From Lutibacter sp. (GTDB lineage: Bacteria; Bacteroidota; Bacteroidia; Flavobacteriales; Flavobacteriaceae), in NCBI RefSeq assembly GCF_016342705.1, contig NZ_JAEINV010000007.1, forward strand, positions 62,001 to 126,000: a DNA stretch of 64,000 nucleotides, read 5' to 3'. Positions within the stretch are counted from its first letter, which is position 1. Every line of letters begins with the position of its first letter. The notes beneath the pieces were generated by a model that was given only the letters and a program-made list of their open reading frames with translations, did no database searches and was not told where the DNA came from. Made by a program: the position numbers and the translations under genes. This document shows positions 46,808 to 55,900 of this stretch, piece by piece.

Positions 46808-47524
46808 ATGAAATTAGATATATTAGCCATAGGAGCTCATCCGGATGATGTTGAATTAGGTTGTTCAGCAACACTTGCTAAAGAAATATCTTTAGGTAAA
46901 AAAGTAGGTATTTTAGATTTAACACGTGGTGAATTAGGAACAAGAGGTTGTGCAAAAATAAGAGCTATAGAAGCTAAAAATGCTGCTGAAATTTTAGGGG
47001 TTTCGGTAAGGGAAAATTTAGGATTTGCAGATGGTTTTTTTGAAAACAATAAACAGCATCAATTAGAAATTATTAAAATTATAAGAAAATATAAGCCAAA
47101 CATTGTATTGTGTAATGCTTTTGATGATAGACATATTGATCACCCAAAAGGAAGTAAGTTAGTATCTGATGCATGTTTTTTATCGGGCTTAGTTAAAATT
47201 GAAACCGAAATAAGCGGTGAAAAACAATTAGCATGGAGACCAAAACAAGTATACCATTATATACAATGGAAAAACGTTGATCCTGATTTTGTTGTAGATG
47301 TAAGTGGTTTTATAGATATTAAAATGGCGGCTGTTAAAGCGTATAGTTCACAATTTTATGATCCAACAAGTAAAGAACCTACGTCACCAATTTCCAGTAA
47401 GAATTTTTTAGACAGTGTTAAATATAGGGCTCAAGACTTAGGAAGATTAGTAGGAGTTGAATTTGCAGAAGGCTTTAATACAGAACGTTATGTTGTTGTA
47501 AAAAATTTAGATAATTTATTTTAA
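46808..47524 (+). CDS. bshB1: Bacillithiol biosynthesis deacetylase BshB1
   Basis: A 238-residue PIG-L/LmbE-family zinc deacetylase. The zinc motif AHPDDVELGC (His11, Asp13/14) and the second site DDRHIDHPKGS (about 109-119) are present, with TRGELGTRG typical of BshB1. It removes the acetyl group from GlcNAc-malate to give GlcN-malate in bacillithiol synthesis, the main low-molecular-weight thiol in many Bacteroidota. The bshA and bshC genes are not in the window. A tRNA-His gene with its own promoter follows. Confidence 0.94.
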   Translation: MKLDILAIGAHPDDVELGCSATLAKEISLGKKVGILDLTRGELGTRGCAKIRAIEAKNAAEILGVSVRENLGFADGFFENNKQHQLEIIKIIRKYKPNIVLCNAFDDRHIDHPKGSKLVSDACFLSGLVKIETEISGEKQLAWRPKQVYHYIQWKNVDPDFVVDVSGFIDIKMAAVKAYSSQFYDPTSKEPTSPISSKNFLDSVKYRAQDLGRLVGVEFAEGFNTERYVVVKNLDNLF

Positions 47525-47531
47525 AAAATAG

Positions 47532-47561
47532 TTGCAAAAAATAAGAAATGTAGTATATTTG
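47532..47561 (+). promoter_or_regulatory. Promoter of the tRNA-His gene
   Basis: The clearest promoter in the window: a TTG -33 element at 47532-47534, a 19-base spacer and the -7 element TATATTTG at 47554-47561, 13 bases before the tRNA. Confidence 0.75.
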
Positions 47562-47574
47562 CATCCGCATAAAT

Positions 47575-47649
47575 GGTGGTTGTAGCTCAGCTGGTTAGAG
47601 CATCGGTTTGTGGTACCGAGGGTCGCCGGTTCGAACCCGGTCTTCCACC
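47575..47649 (+). tRNA. tRNA-His (GTG anticodon)
   Basis: A cloverleaf with D-arm from GCTCAG, a perfect anticodon stem TCGGT/ACCGA, anticodon GTG at 47610-47612, and T-arm GCCGG-TTCGAAC-CCGGT. Position 47575 is the extra G-1 that pairs with C73 (47649), the identity element of tRNA-His. No CCA is encoded (CCC is followed by AAA), so it must be added after transcription. The acceptor stem GTGGTTG/CTTCCAC has two adjacent U-U mismatches at pairs 5-68 and 6-67, which is unusual. It is the only RNA gene seen in the window. Confidence 0.95.
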
Positions 47650-47656
47650 CAAAATT

Positions 47657-47684
47657 AAAGGTCTGTTTTTACAGACCTTTTTTT
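47657..47684 (+). terminator. Terminator of tRNA-His
   Basis: A perfect ten-base stem AAAGGTCTGT/ACAGACCTTT with a TTTT loop and T run, eight bases after the tRNA. Confidence 0.88.
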
Positions 47685-47771
47685 GTATCTCAACGTTTTA
47701 TTTAAGAATATTTTAATCTCTTTTAAAATTAAATTTTATAGTTTTACCATAATTAATCAATATTTAAAAAA

Positions 47772-48440
47772 ATGAAAAACATACTATATCTTTTTACTTT
47801 TATTTTAACTGCTTCTGTTATTGCTCAAACCACCAATAATTTAGATTTAGAAAAACAAAAATTAAAAGAAGCTTTAAAATATGGAGATAAAACTGTTGCG
47901 GCTAACTCAATGTTTTCACTAATAGCATTAGAAGGACCAACAAGTACATATAGAGATAGTTTAGCATATTTATATTTTAATGAAAGAAATTTTGTTTCAT
48001 GTTTCTTGGTTACAAATGATTTGTTGAAAAATAATCCTGAAAATGTAGATATTTTAGAAATGAATGCCATTTCTTTAGAGTCTATTGGAGCCTTAGAAAA
48101 AGCAATTGAAAAGTATAAATCTCTTTTAATAAAATCAAACAATAATTACCATGCGTATAAAATTGCTGGTTTGCAATTTGCAATGAATAAGTTTGATGAA
48201 GCACTAGTTTCAGTAAAAAAAGCCGATCAATTATCTGACAAGGCTGAAGTTAATGTAAACTTTCAAGTAAATAAAAATTACAATCAAAATGTTCCATTAA
48301 AACCAGCAATAGCTTATTTGCAAGGTTTAATTGAATTAAATTTAGATAAAAAAGCAGAAGCTAAATTAAGTTTTCAGCGTGCGTTAAAATTATTTCCTGA
48401 ATTTACATTGGCTAAAAGCAAGTTGTTAACATTGGAATAA
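47772..48440 (+). CDS. Secreted TPR protein
   Basis: A 222-residue protein with a signal peptide (about 1-20, LTASVIAQT) and several tetratricopeptide-like helical pairs (NVDILEMNAISLESIGALEKAIEK split as two helices, YHAYKIAGLQFAMNKFDEAL, AIAYLQGLIELNLDKKAEAK). It probably works as a periplasmic protein-binding scaffold. It lies between tRNA-His and the HsdR_N gene, with no operon partner. Confidence 0.82.
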   Translation: MKNILYLFTFILTASVIAQTTNNLDLEKQKLKEALKYGDKTVAANSMFSLIALEGPTSTYRDSLAYLYFNERNFVSCFLVTNDLLKNNPENVDILEMNAISLESIGALEKAIEKYKSLLIKSNNNYHAYKIAGLQFAMNKFDEALVSVKKADQLSDKAEVNVNFQVNKNYNQNVPLKPAIAYLQGLIELNLDKKAEAKLSFQRALKLFPEFTLAKSKLLTLE

Positions 48441-48453
48441 AAAAGGATTTAAT

Positions 48454-48900
48454 TTATTGTGGAAAATTAGGAATATCTTTTAAAAACTGATATTGTTCAT
48501 TCTTAAAGTCCATAGTGCAATAAAAATGATCTAATCCATTTGTAACTATTAAATAGTTTGCTTGTAATTTTAAATTATAACGCGCAATTTGATCAAAAGT
48601 AGCTTGATTAATTTTAATAGTTGGCGCTTTGCATTCTACAATAATATGTGGCTCACCGTTGGTGTTAAAAACTAAAATATCGGTTCTTTTTGTTAAGCCA
48701 TTTATAGTTAACTTTTTTTCAACCCCAATAAGAGAAATAGGATAGTTTTTTTCTTCAATTAAATAATGTACAAAATGTTGTCGAACCCATTCTTCTGGAG
48801 TAAGGCTCACATATTTTTTTCGAAGAATATCAAAAATAAAAAGCTTATTTTCATTACTTTTGATTCTGAATTTATAAATAGGTAAATTCAATGTCTGCAT
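48454..48900 (-). CDS. HsdR N-terminal-like PD-(D/E)xK nuclease-fold protein
   Basis: A 148-residue protein resembling the N-terminal nuclease domain of type I restriction subunit HsdR. The PD-(D/E)xK core is visible as RTDILVFN (Asp about 74) and HIIVECKAP (Glu-x-Lys, about 86-92), followed by the QxxxY-like helix FDQIARYNLKL. No helicase domain and no hsdM or hsdS are nearby, so it is not a working restriction system. It is divergent from holA, 29 bases apart, an arrangement I recall in other Flavobacteriia, which hints at a housekeeping DNA role. Confidence 0.88.
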   Translation of the reverse strand: MQTLNLPIYKFRIKSNENKLFIFDILRKKYVSLTPEEWVRQHFVHYLIEEKNYPISLIGVEKKLTINGLTKRTDILVFNTNGEPHIIVECKAPTIKINQATFDQIARYNLKLQANYLIVTNGLDHFYCTMDFKNEQYQFLKDIPNFPQ

Positions 48901-48929
48901 ACAGCAAAAATGCTAAATTATTTTCATAA

Positions 48930-49934
48930 ATGAGTGATGTTGCCAAAATAGTTTCTGATATAAAAAGCGGAAATATTAAACCAATTTATTTTTTAATGGG
49001 TGATGAGCCTTATTATATTGATAAAATCTCAGATTTTATTGATAAAACCATTTTAACTGAAGAGGAAAAAGGGTTTAATCAAATGGTTTTATATGGTAGA
49101 GATATTACTATTGAAGATATTGTGGAAAACGCAAAGCGTTATCCTATGATGGCTGAAAAACAGGTAGTTATTGTAAAGGAGGCGCAAGATTTATCAAGAA
49201 CCATTGAAAATTTAACTACTTATGCAGAGCATCCACAACCATCAACAGTGCTGGTTATTTGTTATAAATACAAAACTATTGATAAACGAAAAAAATTATA
49301 TAAAGCAATTAATAAGTGTGGATTGGTTTATGAAAGTAAAAAATTATATGAAAATCAAATAGCAGATTGGATTAGAAGAGTTTTATCTGGTAAAAAGTAT
49401 CAAATTGAAGGAAAAGCAACGTTAATGTTGGTGGAGTTTTTAGGTAATGATTTAAGTAAAATTAGCAATGAATTGGATAAATTAATGGTGGTTATACCAG
49501 CGGGCTCTACCATTACTCCAAACCATATTGAAGAAAATATTGGGATTAGCAAAGACTATAATAATTTTGAATTACGAAAAGCTGTTGGTGAAAGAAATGT
49601 GTTAAATGTAAATAGAATTATCAATCATTTTGCTCAAAATCAAAAAGCAAATCCGTTGGTTGTTACTATTTCTTTATTACATGGATTTTTTACACAATTG
49701 CTCATTTACCATAGTTTAAAAGATAAATCTAATAGTAGTGTTGCAAGAGGTTTAGGTGTAAATCCTTTTTTTGTACCAGATTATATAACCGCAGGAAAAA
49801 ATTACCCAATGCGAAAAGTATCGCAAGTCATTGCTTTGTTGCGTGATGCAGATGTTAAAAGCAAAGGTGTTGGAGCAAATGCAATGCCGCCGGGTGATAT
49901 TTTAAAAGAATTATTATTTAAAATTATTCATTAA
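48930..49934 (+). CDS. holA: DNA polymerase III delta subunit
   Basis: A 334-residue clamp-loader subunit that opens the sliding clamp. The N-terminal domain has YFLMGDEPYYIDKI (about 20-33) and FNQMVLYGRD. The middle holds VVIVKEAQDLS and the linker IADWIRR. The C-terminal collar domain includes NPFFVPDYITAGKNYP. The length and order match the family. It is divergent from the HsdR_N gene. Confidence 0.93.
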   Translation: MSDVAKIVSDIKSGNIKPIYFLMGDEPYYIDKISDFIDKTILTEEEKGFNQMVLYGRDITIEDIVENAKRYPMMAEKQVVIVKEAQDLSRTIENLTTYAEHPQPSTVLVICYKYKTIDKRKKLYKAINKCGLVYESKKLYENQIADWIRRVLSGKKYQIEGKATLMLVEFLGNDLSKISNELDKLMVVIPAGSTITPNHIEENIGISKDYNNFELRKAVGERNVLNVNRIINHFAQNQKANPLVVTISLLHGFFTQLLIYHSLKDKSNSSVARGLGVNPFFVPDYITAGKNYPMRKVSQVIALLRDADVKSKGVGANAMPPGDILKELLFKIIH

Positions 49935-50071
49935 TATTTCTTAAAAAAAAGATTATCATTCCTGAGCAGGTATGAATCTATGAAAATTTGTTGCAATTCA
50001 AAATACCCTTTATAGCTACCTGTCTACCTAAATTTGATAGTGAAAACAAAAATCTATAATTAAGATACAGA

Positions 50072-51094
50072 TTACTTCTTATCAACAACAACTCTTTTAT
50101 CTCTGTTGGCAATTTCCCAAGCCGTATAAAAAATTAATTGAGTACGTTTTTGTAATAGTTCATAATTAATTTTATCTGGAGTATCAGATGGTTTGTGGTA
50201 ATCTTGATGTGTTCCATTAAAATAAAAGATAATTGGAATGTTGTTTTTTGCAAAGTTGTAATGATCTGACCTATAGTAAAACCTATTGGGATCATTATCA
50301 TCATCATATTTATAGTCTAATTTTAATTTTGTAAATTTTTCATTCATTGCTTCAGATAAATCATGAAGTTCAGTACTTAATTTATCGGAGCCAATTAAAT
50401 AAACAAAATCAGGATTATTTTCATGGGCATCATCCACACGACCAATCATATCAATGTTTAAATTTGCTACAGTATTTACTAAAGGAAAAACTGGAAAATT
50501 GGTATAATATTTAGAACCCAATAAGCCTTTTTCTTCACCAGTAACATGTAAAAATAAAATAGACCTTTTTGGTCTGTTACCTTCTTCTGCAGCTTTTTTA
50601 AATGCTTCAGCAATAGCCATAACTGCTACTGTTCCAGAACCATCATCATCTGCGCCATTGTAAATTTCACCATTTTCCATTCCAAGGTGATCATAATGTG
50701 CAGAAATTACTAAAATTTCATCGGGTTTTTCAGTTCCTTTAATAAAAGCCAACACATTTTCTGAAGGATTTAAATTTGATCTTAAATGGGCTGTTGGAAT
50801 TTCTTGAAAATAGTCATCATCACCTAAGGGAGAAGTAATATTTCTTTTTTTATAAAAGGTTTTTATATATTCAGCTGCTTTTTTTTGTCCAGGTTCACCA
50901 GTTTCTCTGCCTTCAAATTCATCAGAAGCAATGCTATATAAATGCGTTTTTAAATCGGATACAATTATTGAATTAGCATATTTTTGAGCTATTTCACCTG
51001 TTATTTCAGTTGTTTCGTTATTTTCTGAGATATGGTTATTTGTTCCGCAACTTAAAATAATGAACCCTAAAATTAATGCTACTATTTTTTTCAT
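50072..51094 (-). CDS. M28-family metallopeptidase lipoprotein
   Basis: A 340-residue zinc aminopeptidase-like protein. From the ATG at 51094 it begins with a lipoprotein signal ending ILSCGTN, with the lipidated Cys at 16; a longer start at 51118 would add eight residues. The zinc ligands are canonical: AHYDHLG, NGADDDGSG, TGEEKGLLGS, NIDMIGR and a late His in DYHKPSDT. A PA-type insert is absent. It is the last gene of the rlmH-rdgB-FecCD-FecE operon, 11 bases after the ATPase, and would face the periplasm or outer membrane. Confidence 0.92.
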   Translation of the reverse strand: MKKIVALILGFIILSCGTNNHISENNETTEITGEIAQKYANSIIVSDLKTHLYSIASDEFEGRETGEPGQKKAAEYIKTFYKKRNITSPLGDDDYFQEIPTAHLRSNLNPSENVLAFIKGTEKPDEILVISAHYDHLGMENGEIYNGADDDGSGTVAVMAIAEAFKKAAEEGNRPKRSILFLHVTGEEKGLLGSKYYTNFPVFPLVNTVANLNIDMIGRVDDAHENNPDFVYLIGSDKLSTELHDLSEAMNEKFTKLKLDYKYDDDNDPNRFYYRSDHYNFAKNNIPIIFYFNGTHQDYHKPSDTPDKINYELLQKRTQLIFYTAWEIANRDKRVVVDKK

Positions 51095-51129
51095 TTTGTT
51101 GAATACTGAGTTTTTCAAATATATTAAAA

Positions 51130-51927
51130 CTATTTTGAATGTGAGATGGTAAATTGTTTTAGCGTTTTACTAAAATGAATTAAATCAGAGTCAAAAAGGT
51201 TATCTAGTTCATTATTATGAATTAATTCTTCAGTTTTTCCACTCACAAATTTTGAAGAGGACATTAGCCATAATTCATCAGCTAATTGCAAAGCTAAATT
51301 GGTTTCGTGTGTAGAAATAATGATGGTTTTATTAAATTCTGAAGCTAAGTTTTTTAATAATGAAAAAGTATTAATTGTATGATGTAAATCTAAATGTGCG
51401 GTTGGTTCATCTAAAACAATAATAGGGGTATTTTGTGCCAGTGCTCTTGCAATTAAAACACGTTGCAACTGTCCGTCGCTTAACTCATAACATTTTGTTT
51501 TCATTAAATGTTTGGTGTTGGTTTTTTCAAATGCAGTATAGATTATTTCCATATCTTCACTGGTTAAATAACCAATCCAGTTTGTAAAAGGTTGTCGCCC
51601 TAAAGCAACCAATTCAAAAACGGTTAAACTACTATCTGGTAATCTTTCAGTAAGTACCAAACTTAGCGTTTTTGCTAAATCATTATTTGTTATAGATTTT
51701 AAGTTTTTTTCATCAATAAAAATTTCACCATTAAGCGCTGGTTGTACCTTTGTTAAGGTTCTTAATAAGGTAGATTTTCCAATACCATTTTTACCTAACA
51801 AGCAAACCATGTTTCCAGATTTTAAACTAATATTTAAATTACAAGCGATGGTTGAAATATGCTTTTTGGAACGATATCCAATAGCTAAATTAGAAACTTT
51901 TAAAATGTGCTTTTCGTTTTGTTCCAT
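51130..51927 (-). CDS. Iron-siderophore/cobalamin-type ABC transporter ATPase (FecE-like)
   Basis: A 265-residue ATPase with Walker A GKNGIGKST at 45-53, signature LSDGQLQRV (Asp in place of the usual Gly, seen in some of this family) and Walker B IIVLDEPTAHLD. Its start overlaps the permease stop by one base. With the permease it forms an importer for ferric siderophore, haem or cobalamin. The substrate-binding protein is not in the operon. Confidence 0.92.
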   Translation of the reverse strand: MEQNEKHILKVSNLAIGYRSKKHISTIACNLNISLKSGNMVCLLGKNGIGKSTLLRTLTKVQPALNGEIFIDEKNLKSITNNDLAKTLSLVLTERLPDSSLTVFELVALGRQPFTNWIGYLTSEDMEIIYTAFEKTNTKHLMKTKCYELSDGQLQRVLIARALAQNTPIIVLDEPTAHLDLHHTINTFSLLKNLASEFNKTIIISTHETNLALQLADELWLMSSSKFVSGKTEELIHNNELDNLFDSDLIHFSKTLKQFTISHSK

Positions 51928-52961
51928 TAATAATAAATCTTACGTTTTCTAACCAATAACCAAATAATAATTGGTGCGCCAAATAAAGAAGTTATGGCAT
52001 TAATAGGTAATGTATATTCGCTATTTGGCATTTGAGCAATGCTATCGCAAATAAGCATAATTATTGCACCACTAATGGCAACAGCAGGTAATAATGTTTT
52101 ATGATTGGATGTGCTAAATAATAATTTTGTTAAATGCGGAACTGCTAAACCAATAAAGGCAATTGGTCCTGAAAATGCTGTAATAACTCCTGTTAATAAA
52201 CTGGTTGCTATCAATGTAAAATTTCTTGTTTGTCTTACATTTACACCCATACTTTTTGCATAGTTTTCACCTAATAGTAAACTGTTTAGTGGTTTTATAA
52301 TAAAAACAACGAATGAAATACCAATAATGAATACAATTAAAAGTGCTGTAATTTCATTCCAGCTTAAATTTCCCAAACTACCAAAACTCCAAAACATATA
52401 TTGTTGTAATTGGTTGGCGCTGCTAAAGTATGCTAAAACACTAATTACTGCAGAAGTTAAACTTCCAAACATTAATCCAATAATTAAAATAGACATGGTA
52501 TTTCTAACTTTTGCCGCAGCAATCATAACTGCCGAAAGGACTAAAAATGCACCAGTACTTGCTGCAATGGCTTGTCCCCAGCTTGAAAATGAGTAGCTTA
52601 CAATATTTGCACCTAAAAATGAGCCACCTAATATTAAAATAGCAACTCCTAAACTTGCTCCAGAACTTATTCCTAAAACAAACGGACCAGCAAGTGGATT
52701 TCTAAATAAAGTTTGCATTAACAATCCGCTAATTGAAAGCCCAGAGCCCACAATAATTGCAGTAATTGCTTTTGGTAATCTGTAATTTAATATAATAGAC
52801 CGCCACGATTCTTTTTCAATATTCCCATCTATAAAAGCTAGAAATATTTGTTTTAACGGAATGTAAACGGAACCTAAACTTATATTTATTATAAATATTA
52901 AAATAAGCGTTAATATTAAAATAATAAAAGTGTTACTGTATGATTTTGTTGGGTTTACCAA
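51927..52961 (-). CDS. FecCD-family ABC permease
   Basis: A 344-residue permease with about nine to ten membrane helices and the FecCD family segments [38 protein letters not shown] and [11 protein letters not shown]. It is coupled to the ATPase gene (one-base overlap) and overlaps rdgB by seven bases. It imports iron-siderophore complexes or vitamin B12. The usual periplasmic binding protein gene is missing next to it. Confidence 0.93.
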   Translation of the reverse strand: MVNPTKSYSNTFIILILTLILIFIINISLGSVYIPLKQIFLAFIDGNIEKESWRSIILNYRLPKAITAIIVGSGLSISGLLMQTLFRNPLAGPFVLGISSGASLGVAILILGGSFLGANIVSYSFSSWGQAIAASTGAFLVLSAVMIAAAKVRNTMSILIIGLMFGSLTSAVISVLAYFSSANQLQQYMFWSFGSLGNLSWNEITALLIVFIIGISFVVFIIKPLNSLLLGENYAKSMGVNVRQTRNFTLIATSLLTGVITAFSGPIAFIGLAVPHLTKLLFSTSNHKTLLPAVAISGAIIMLICDSIAQMPNSEYTLPINAITSLFGAPIIIWLLVRKRKIYY

Positions 52962-53542
52962 TCTTTTCTATTTAAAAATGTTACTAATTTTTCAACGGCT
53001 TTTCCTCGATGACTAATATTTCCTTTCTCTTTTAAATCCATTTCAGCAAAAGATTTTGTATAACCGTTAGGCATAAAAATAGGATCGTAGCCAAAACCAC
53101 TAGTTCCTTGTTTTTCTCTTAAAATATGTCCTTCACAAATGCCTTCAAAGATAAACTGTTTTCCTTGAATATTCAATGCAATTGCAGTTCTAAATTGTGC
53201 TTTTCTGTTAGTATTATCTCCAAGCTCATTTAACAATTTCTGCATATTTGCTTCAGCATTATTTTCTTTTCCAGCATAACGTGCTGAAAAAACACCGGGC
53301 TCATTGTTTAAGGTGTTTACTTCCAGACCTGTGTCATCGGCAAAGCAATCATAACCAAATTTTTCAGTAATGTAATTTGCTTTTAAAATGGCATTTCCTT
53401 CTAATGTATTTGCGGTTTCAGGAATATCATCAAAACAATGAATAGCAGCCAAACTAATAATTTCAAAATTGGTTAACATTGCCTGTACTTCTTTTAATTT
53501 ATTGGCATTGTTGGTTGCAAAAACTAGTTTTAATTTATTCAT
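52955..53542 (-). CDS. rdgB: XTP/dITP diphosphatase (RdgB/HAM1)
   Basis: A 195-residue nucleotide-sanitising pyrophosphatase. It has the N-terminal triphosphate motif [13 protein letters not shown], the catalytic Asp segment [21 protein letters not shown] and the C-terminal [10 protein letters not shown]. It removes deaminated purine triphosphates from the pool. It overlaps rlmH by eight bases upstream and the permease gene by seven downstream, so all are co-transcribed. Confidence 0.95.
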   Translation of the reverse strand: MNKLKLVFATNNANKLKEVQAMLTNFEIISLAAIHCFDDIPETANTLEGNAILKANYITEKFGYDCFADDTGLEVNTLNNEPGVFSARYAGKENNAEANMQKLLNELGDNTNRKAQFRTAIALNIQGKQFIFEGICEGHILREKQGTSGFGYDPIFMPNGYTKSFAEMDLKEKGNISHRGKAVEKLVTFLNRKDW

Positions 53543-54008
53543 GATGGTAAGGTTCGTTTTTTAAAATGGTAAAAGCTCTGTAAATTTGTTCCACTATAAA
53601 TAAGCGAATCATTTGATGAGAAAATGTCATTTTTGATAAAGAAATTTTTCCTTTTGCTGTTTTGTAAACGGAATCTGAAAATCCGTAAGGTCCGCCAATA
53701 ACTATTACCAATTGTTTAATTCCGGCATTCATTTTCTTTTGAAGATAGCTAGAAAAATCAACAGATCTAAATGCAGTTCCTTTTTCATCTAGTAAAATTA
53801 ACACATCTGTTGGTGCTAATTTTTTTAAAATTAATTCACCTTCTTTTTCTTTTTGCTCCTGTTCGCTTAAGTTTTTAACTTTCTTTAAATCAGGAATAAT
53901 ATCAATTTCAAACTGAATATAATGCTTTAATCTGTTTTGATACGTTTCAATTAAAGTCTGTAAATTTTTATCGTCGGTTTTACCGATTGCCAGTAATTTA
54001 ATTTTCAT
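53535..54008 (-). CDS. rlmH: 23S rRNA (pseudouridine1915-N3)-methyltransferase
   Basis: A 157-residue SPOUT methyltransferase with the trefoil-knot segments [25 protein letters not shown] and the conserved tail [20 protein letters not shown]. It methylates position 1915 of 23S rRNA in helix 69. It is first gene of the five-gene operon. Its -7 box TATATTTG ends only four bases before the ATG, so the transcript is predicted to begin at or within a few bases of the start codon (leaderless). Confidence 0.95.
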   Translation of the reverse strand: MKIKLLAIGKTDDKNLQTLIETYQNRLKHYIQFEIDIIPDLKKVKNLSEQEQKEKEGELILKKLAPTDVLILLDEKGTAFRSVDFSSYLQKKMNAGIKQLVIVIGGPYGFSDSVYKTAKGKISLSKMTFSHQMIRLFIVEQIYRAFTILKNEPYHHE

Positions 54009-54012
54009 ACGG

Positions 54013-54020
54013 CAAATATA
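54013..54020 (-). promoter_or_regulatory. -7 promoter element of the rlmH operon
   Basis: It reads TATATTTG on the minus strand, then CCGT, then the rlmH ATG. The spacing implies a leaderless mRNA. Confidence 0.6.
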
Positions 54021-54058
54021 AAAAGAATTAAAGATGAAACTTTTGAAAATAAAAAAGT

Positions 54059-54066
54059 TATTTTTG
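54059..54066 (+). promoter_or_regulatory. -7 promoter element of nadC
   Basis: TATTTTTG, 17 bases before the ATG at 54084, in the 75-base spacer shared with rlmH. Confidence 0.5.
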
Positions 54067-54083
54067 TTTGAAAATTACGCATA

Positions 54084-54944
54084 ATGATTACAAAAGAACA
54101 ATTTGAAAAAGAACTCGATTTAATAATTGCAAATGCTATAAGAGAAGATATTGGTGATGGCGATCATAGCTCGTTAGCTTGTATACCAGTGAATGCAACT
54201 GGAAAAGCAAAGCTTTTGGTAAAAGAAGACGGAATTATTGCTGGAGTTGAAATGGCAAAACGTATTTTTAAGTATGTAGATAAAGATTTAAAAGTGGAAA
54301 CTTTAATAAATGATGGAGCTAAAGTTTCCTATGGCGACATTGTTTTTTATGTAGAAGGAAGTTCGCAATCTATTTTAAAATCGGAACGTTTGGTGTTAAA
54401 TGTAATGCAACGAATGAGTGCAATTGCAAAAAAAACCAAAGAGTTTGCAAAACTTTTAGAAGGAACAAAAACCAAAGTTTTAGATACCAGAAAAACAACA
54501 CCAGGTATTAGAGCACTTGAAAAATGGGCAGTTGTAATTGGTGGTGGTGAAAATCATAGGTTTGCATTGTATGATATGATTATGTTAAAAGACAATCATA
54601 TAGATTTTTGCGGTGGCGTTTCAAAAGCAATTTTAAAAACTCAACAATACTTAAAAGATCATAATTTAGACTTAAAAATTATTGTGGAAGCAAGAAGTAT
54701 TGAAGAAATTAAAGAAATTTTAGCAGTTGGAGGAGTTCACCGTATTTTAATTGATAATTTTGATTATGATGGTACACGAGAAGCTGTAAAAATAATTGGA
54801 GATAAATGTCAAACAGAATCATCAGGAGGTATTAATTTAGAAACTGCCAGAAAATATGCCGAGTGCGGTGTAGATTATATTTCATCAGGAGCATTAACAC
54901 ATTCTGTATACAATATGGATTTAAGTTTAAAAGCTGTTGAATGA
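54084..54944 (+). CDS. nadC: Nicotinate-nucleotide pyrophosphorylase (carboxylating)
   Basis: A 286-residue quinolinate phosphoribosyltransferase that makes nicotinate mononucleotide from quinolinate and PRPP in NAD synthesis. It has the N-terminal EDIGDGDHSS, the phosphoribosyl-binding core LDTRKTTPGIRALEKWAV with GGGENHR, and the barrel segments VEARS and SSGGINLETARKYA. Its stop overlaps the BrkB gene start by four bases (ATGA), so it is the first gene of a coupled series. Confidence 0.95.
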   Translation: MITKEQFEKELDLIIANAIREDIGDGDHSSLACIPVNATGKAKLLVKEDGIIAGVEMAKRIFKYVDKDLKVETLINDGAKVSYGDIVFYVEGSSQSILKSERLVLNVMQRMSAIAKKTKEFAKLLEGTKTKVLDTRKTTPGIRALEKWAVVIGGGENHRFALYDMIMLKDNHIDFCGGVSKAILKTQQYLKDHNLDLKIIVEARSIEEIKEILAVGGVHRILIDNFDYDGTREAVKIIGDKCQTESSGGINLETARKYAECGVDYISSGALTHSVYNMDLSLKAVE

Positions 54945-55900
54945 CAAAACCCATAGAAGATAATCTAGATAAAATTCCGATAGTAAAATGGATTGTTAAA
55001 CTTGGAAAAAGTATTATTATTCCAGGGTTATCGGGTATGTCTTTATATGATGTTATTGAAATGTATGTTATTGGAATTTTAAAAGGCGCATTAACATCTA
55101 GAGCAGGAGGAATTTCCTTTAGCTTTTTTATGGCGCTATTTCCATTTTTACTTTTTATTCTAACATTAATTCCATACGTTCCTATTGAAAACTTTCAAAG
55201 TGATTTTCTATTCACACTTCAAAAAATATTACCACCAAATACTGCCGAATCTGTTGATGTTGTTATTAATGATATTATAAATAATAGGTATGGAGATCTA
55301 TTGTCCTTTGGTTTTATTGCTTCTATATTTTTAATGGCAAACGGTGTAAATGCCATTTTAGGAGGTTTTGAATATTCTTATCATGTAACAGAAATGCGGA
55401 ATATCATTCGTCAATATTTTGTTTCAATGGGAATGGCAATTTTATTATCCCTTACCTTAATATTTACAGTAGCAGTTATAGTGTATTTTGAAATTGGTAT
55501 TGAAAGTTTAAAAAGCAAAGGTTGGCTAGATGATGATTTATTTTGGATAGAAAAAGGACAGTTTTTATTTTTTGTATTGTTAATTTTTGTGTCCGTTTCC
55601 TTTTTATATAAATATGGAACCAAAGAAGTAAAACATCTTTCGTTTTTTAATGCAGGCTCAATTTTAACAACATTATTAACTTTACTAATGTTTAAACTTT
55701 TTGGAATTTATGTATTAAAATTTGCAACATACAATCAGCTTTACGGCTCCATTGGAACCTTGTTGGTTTTAATGCTTTTTGTGTGGTTGAATTCTATAAT
55801 TTTGTTATTAGGGTTTGAGTTAAATGCAAGTATTAATAGTTTAAGACGATTTCATATTAAAGAAGAAATAGATGAAAATAATAGCAATGATTCCTGCTAG
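54941..55900 (+). CDS. YihY/BrkB-family membrane protein
   Basis: A 319-residue inner membrane protein with about six helices. It has the family segments [33 protein letters not shown] and the C-terminal [29 protein letters not shown] split over the last helices. The family was once called ribonuclease BN, which is not supported; the function is unknown. Its last 29 bases overlap the start of kdsB in another frame. Confidence 0.9.
   Translation: MTKPIEDNLDKIPIVKWIVKLGKSIIIPGLSGMSLYDVIEMYVIGILKGALTSRAGGISFSFFMALFPFLLFILTLIPYVPIENFQSDFLFTLQKILPPNTAESVDVVINDIINNRYGDLLSFGFIASIFLMANGVNAILGGFEYSYHVTEMRNIIRQYFVSMGMAILLSLTLIFTVAVIVYFEIGIESLKSKGWLDDDLFWIEKGQFLFFVLLIFVSVSFLYKYGTKEVKHLSFFNAGSILTTLLTLLMFKLFGIYVLKFATYNQLYGSIGTLLVLMLFVWLNSIILLLGFELNASINSLRRFHIKEEIDENNSNDSC

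Noticed and set aside
48454-48900. Type I restriction system
   Set aside because: Only an HsdR N-terminal-like nuclease domain is present, with no helicase, methylase or specificity gene nearby. The gene sits next to holA in what looks like core gene order.
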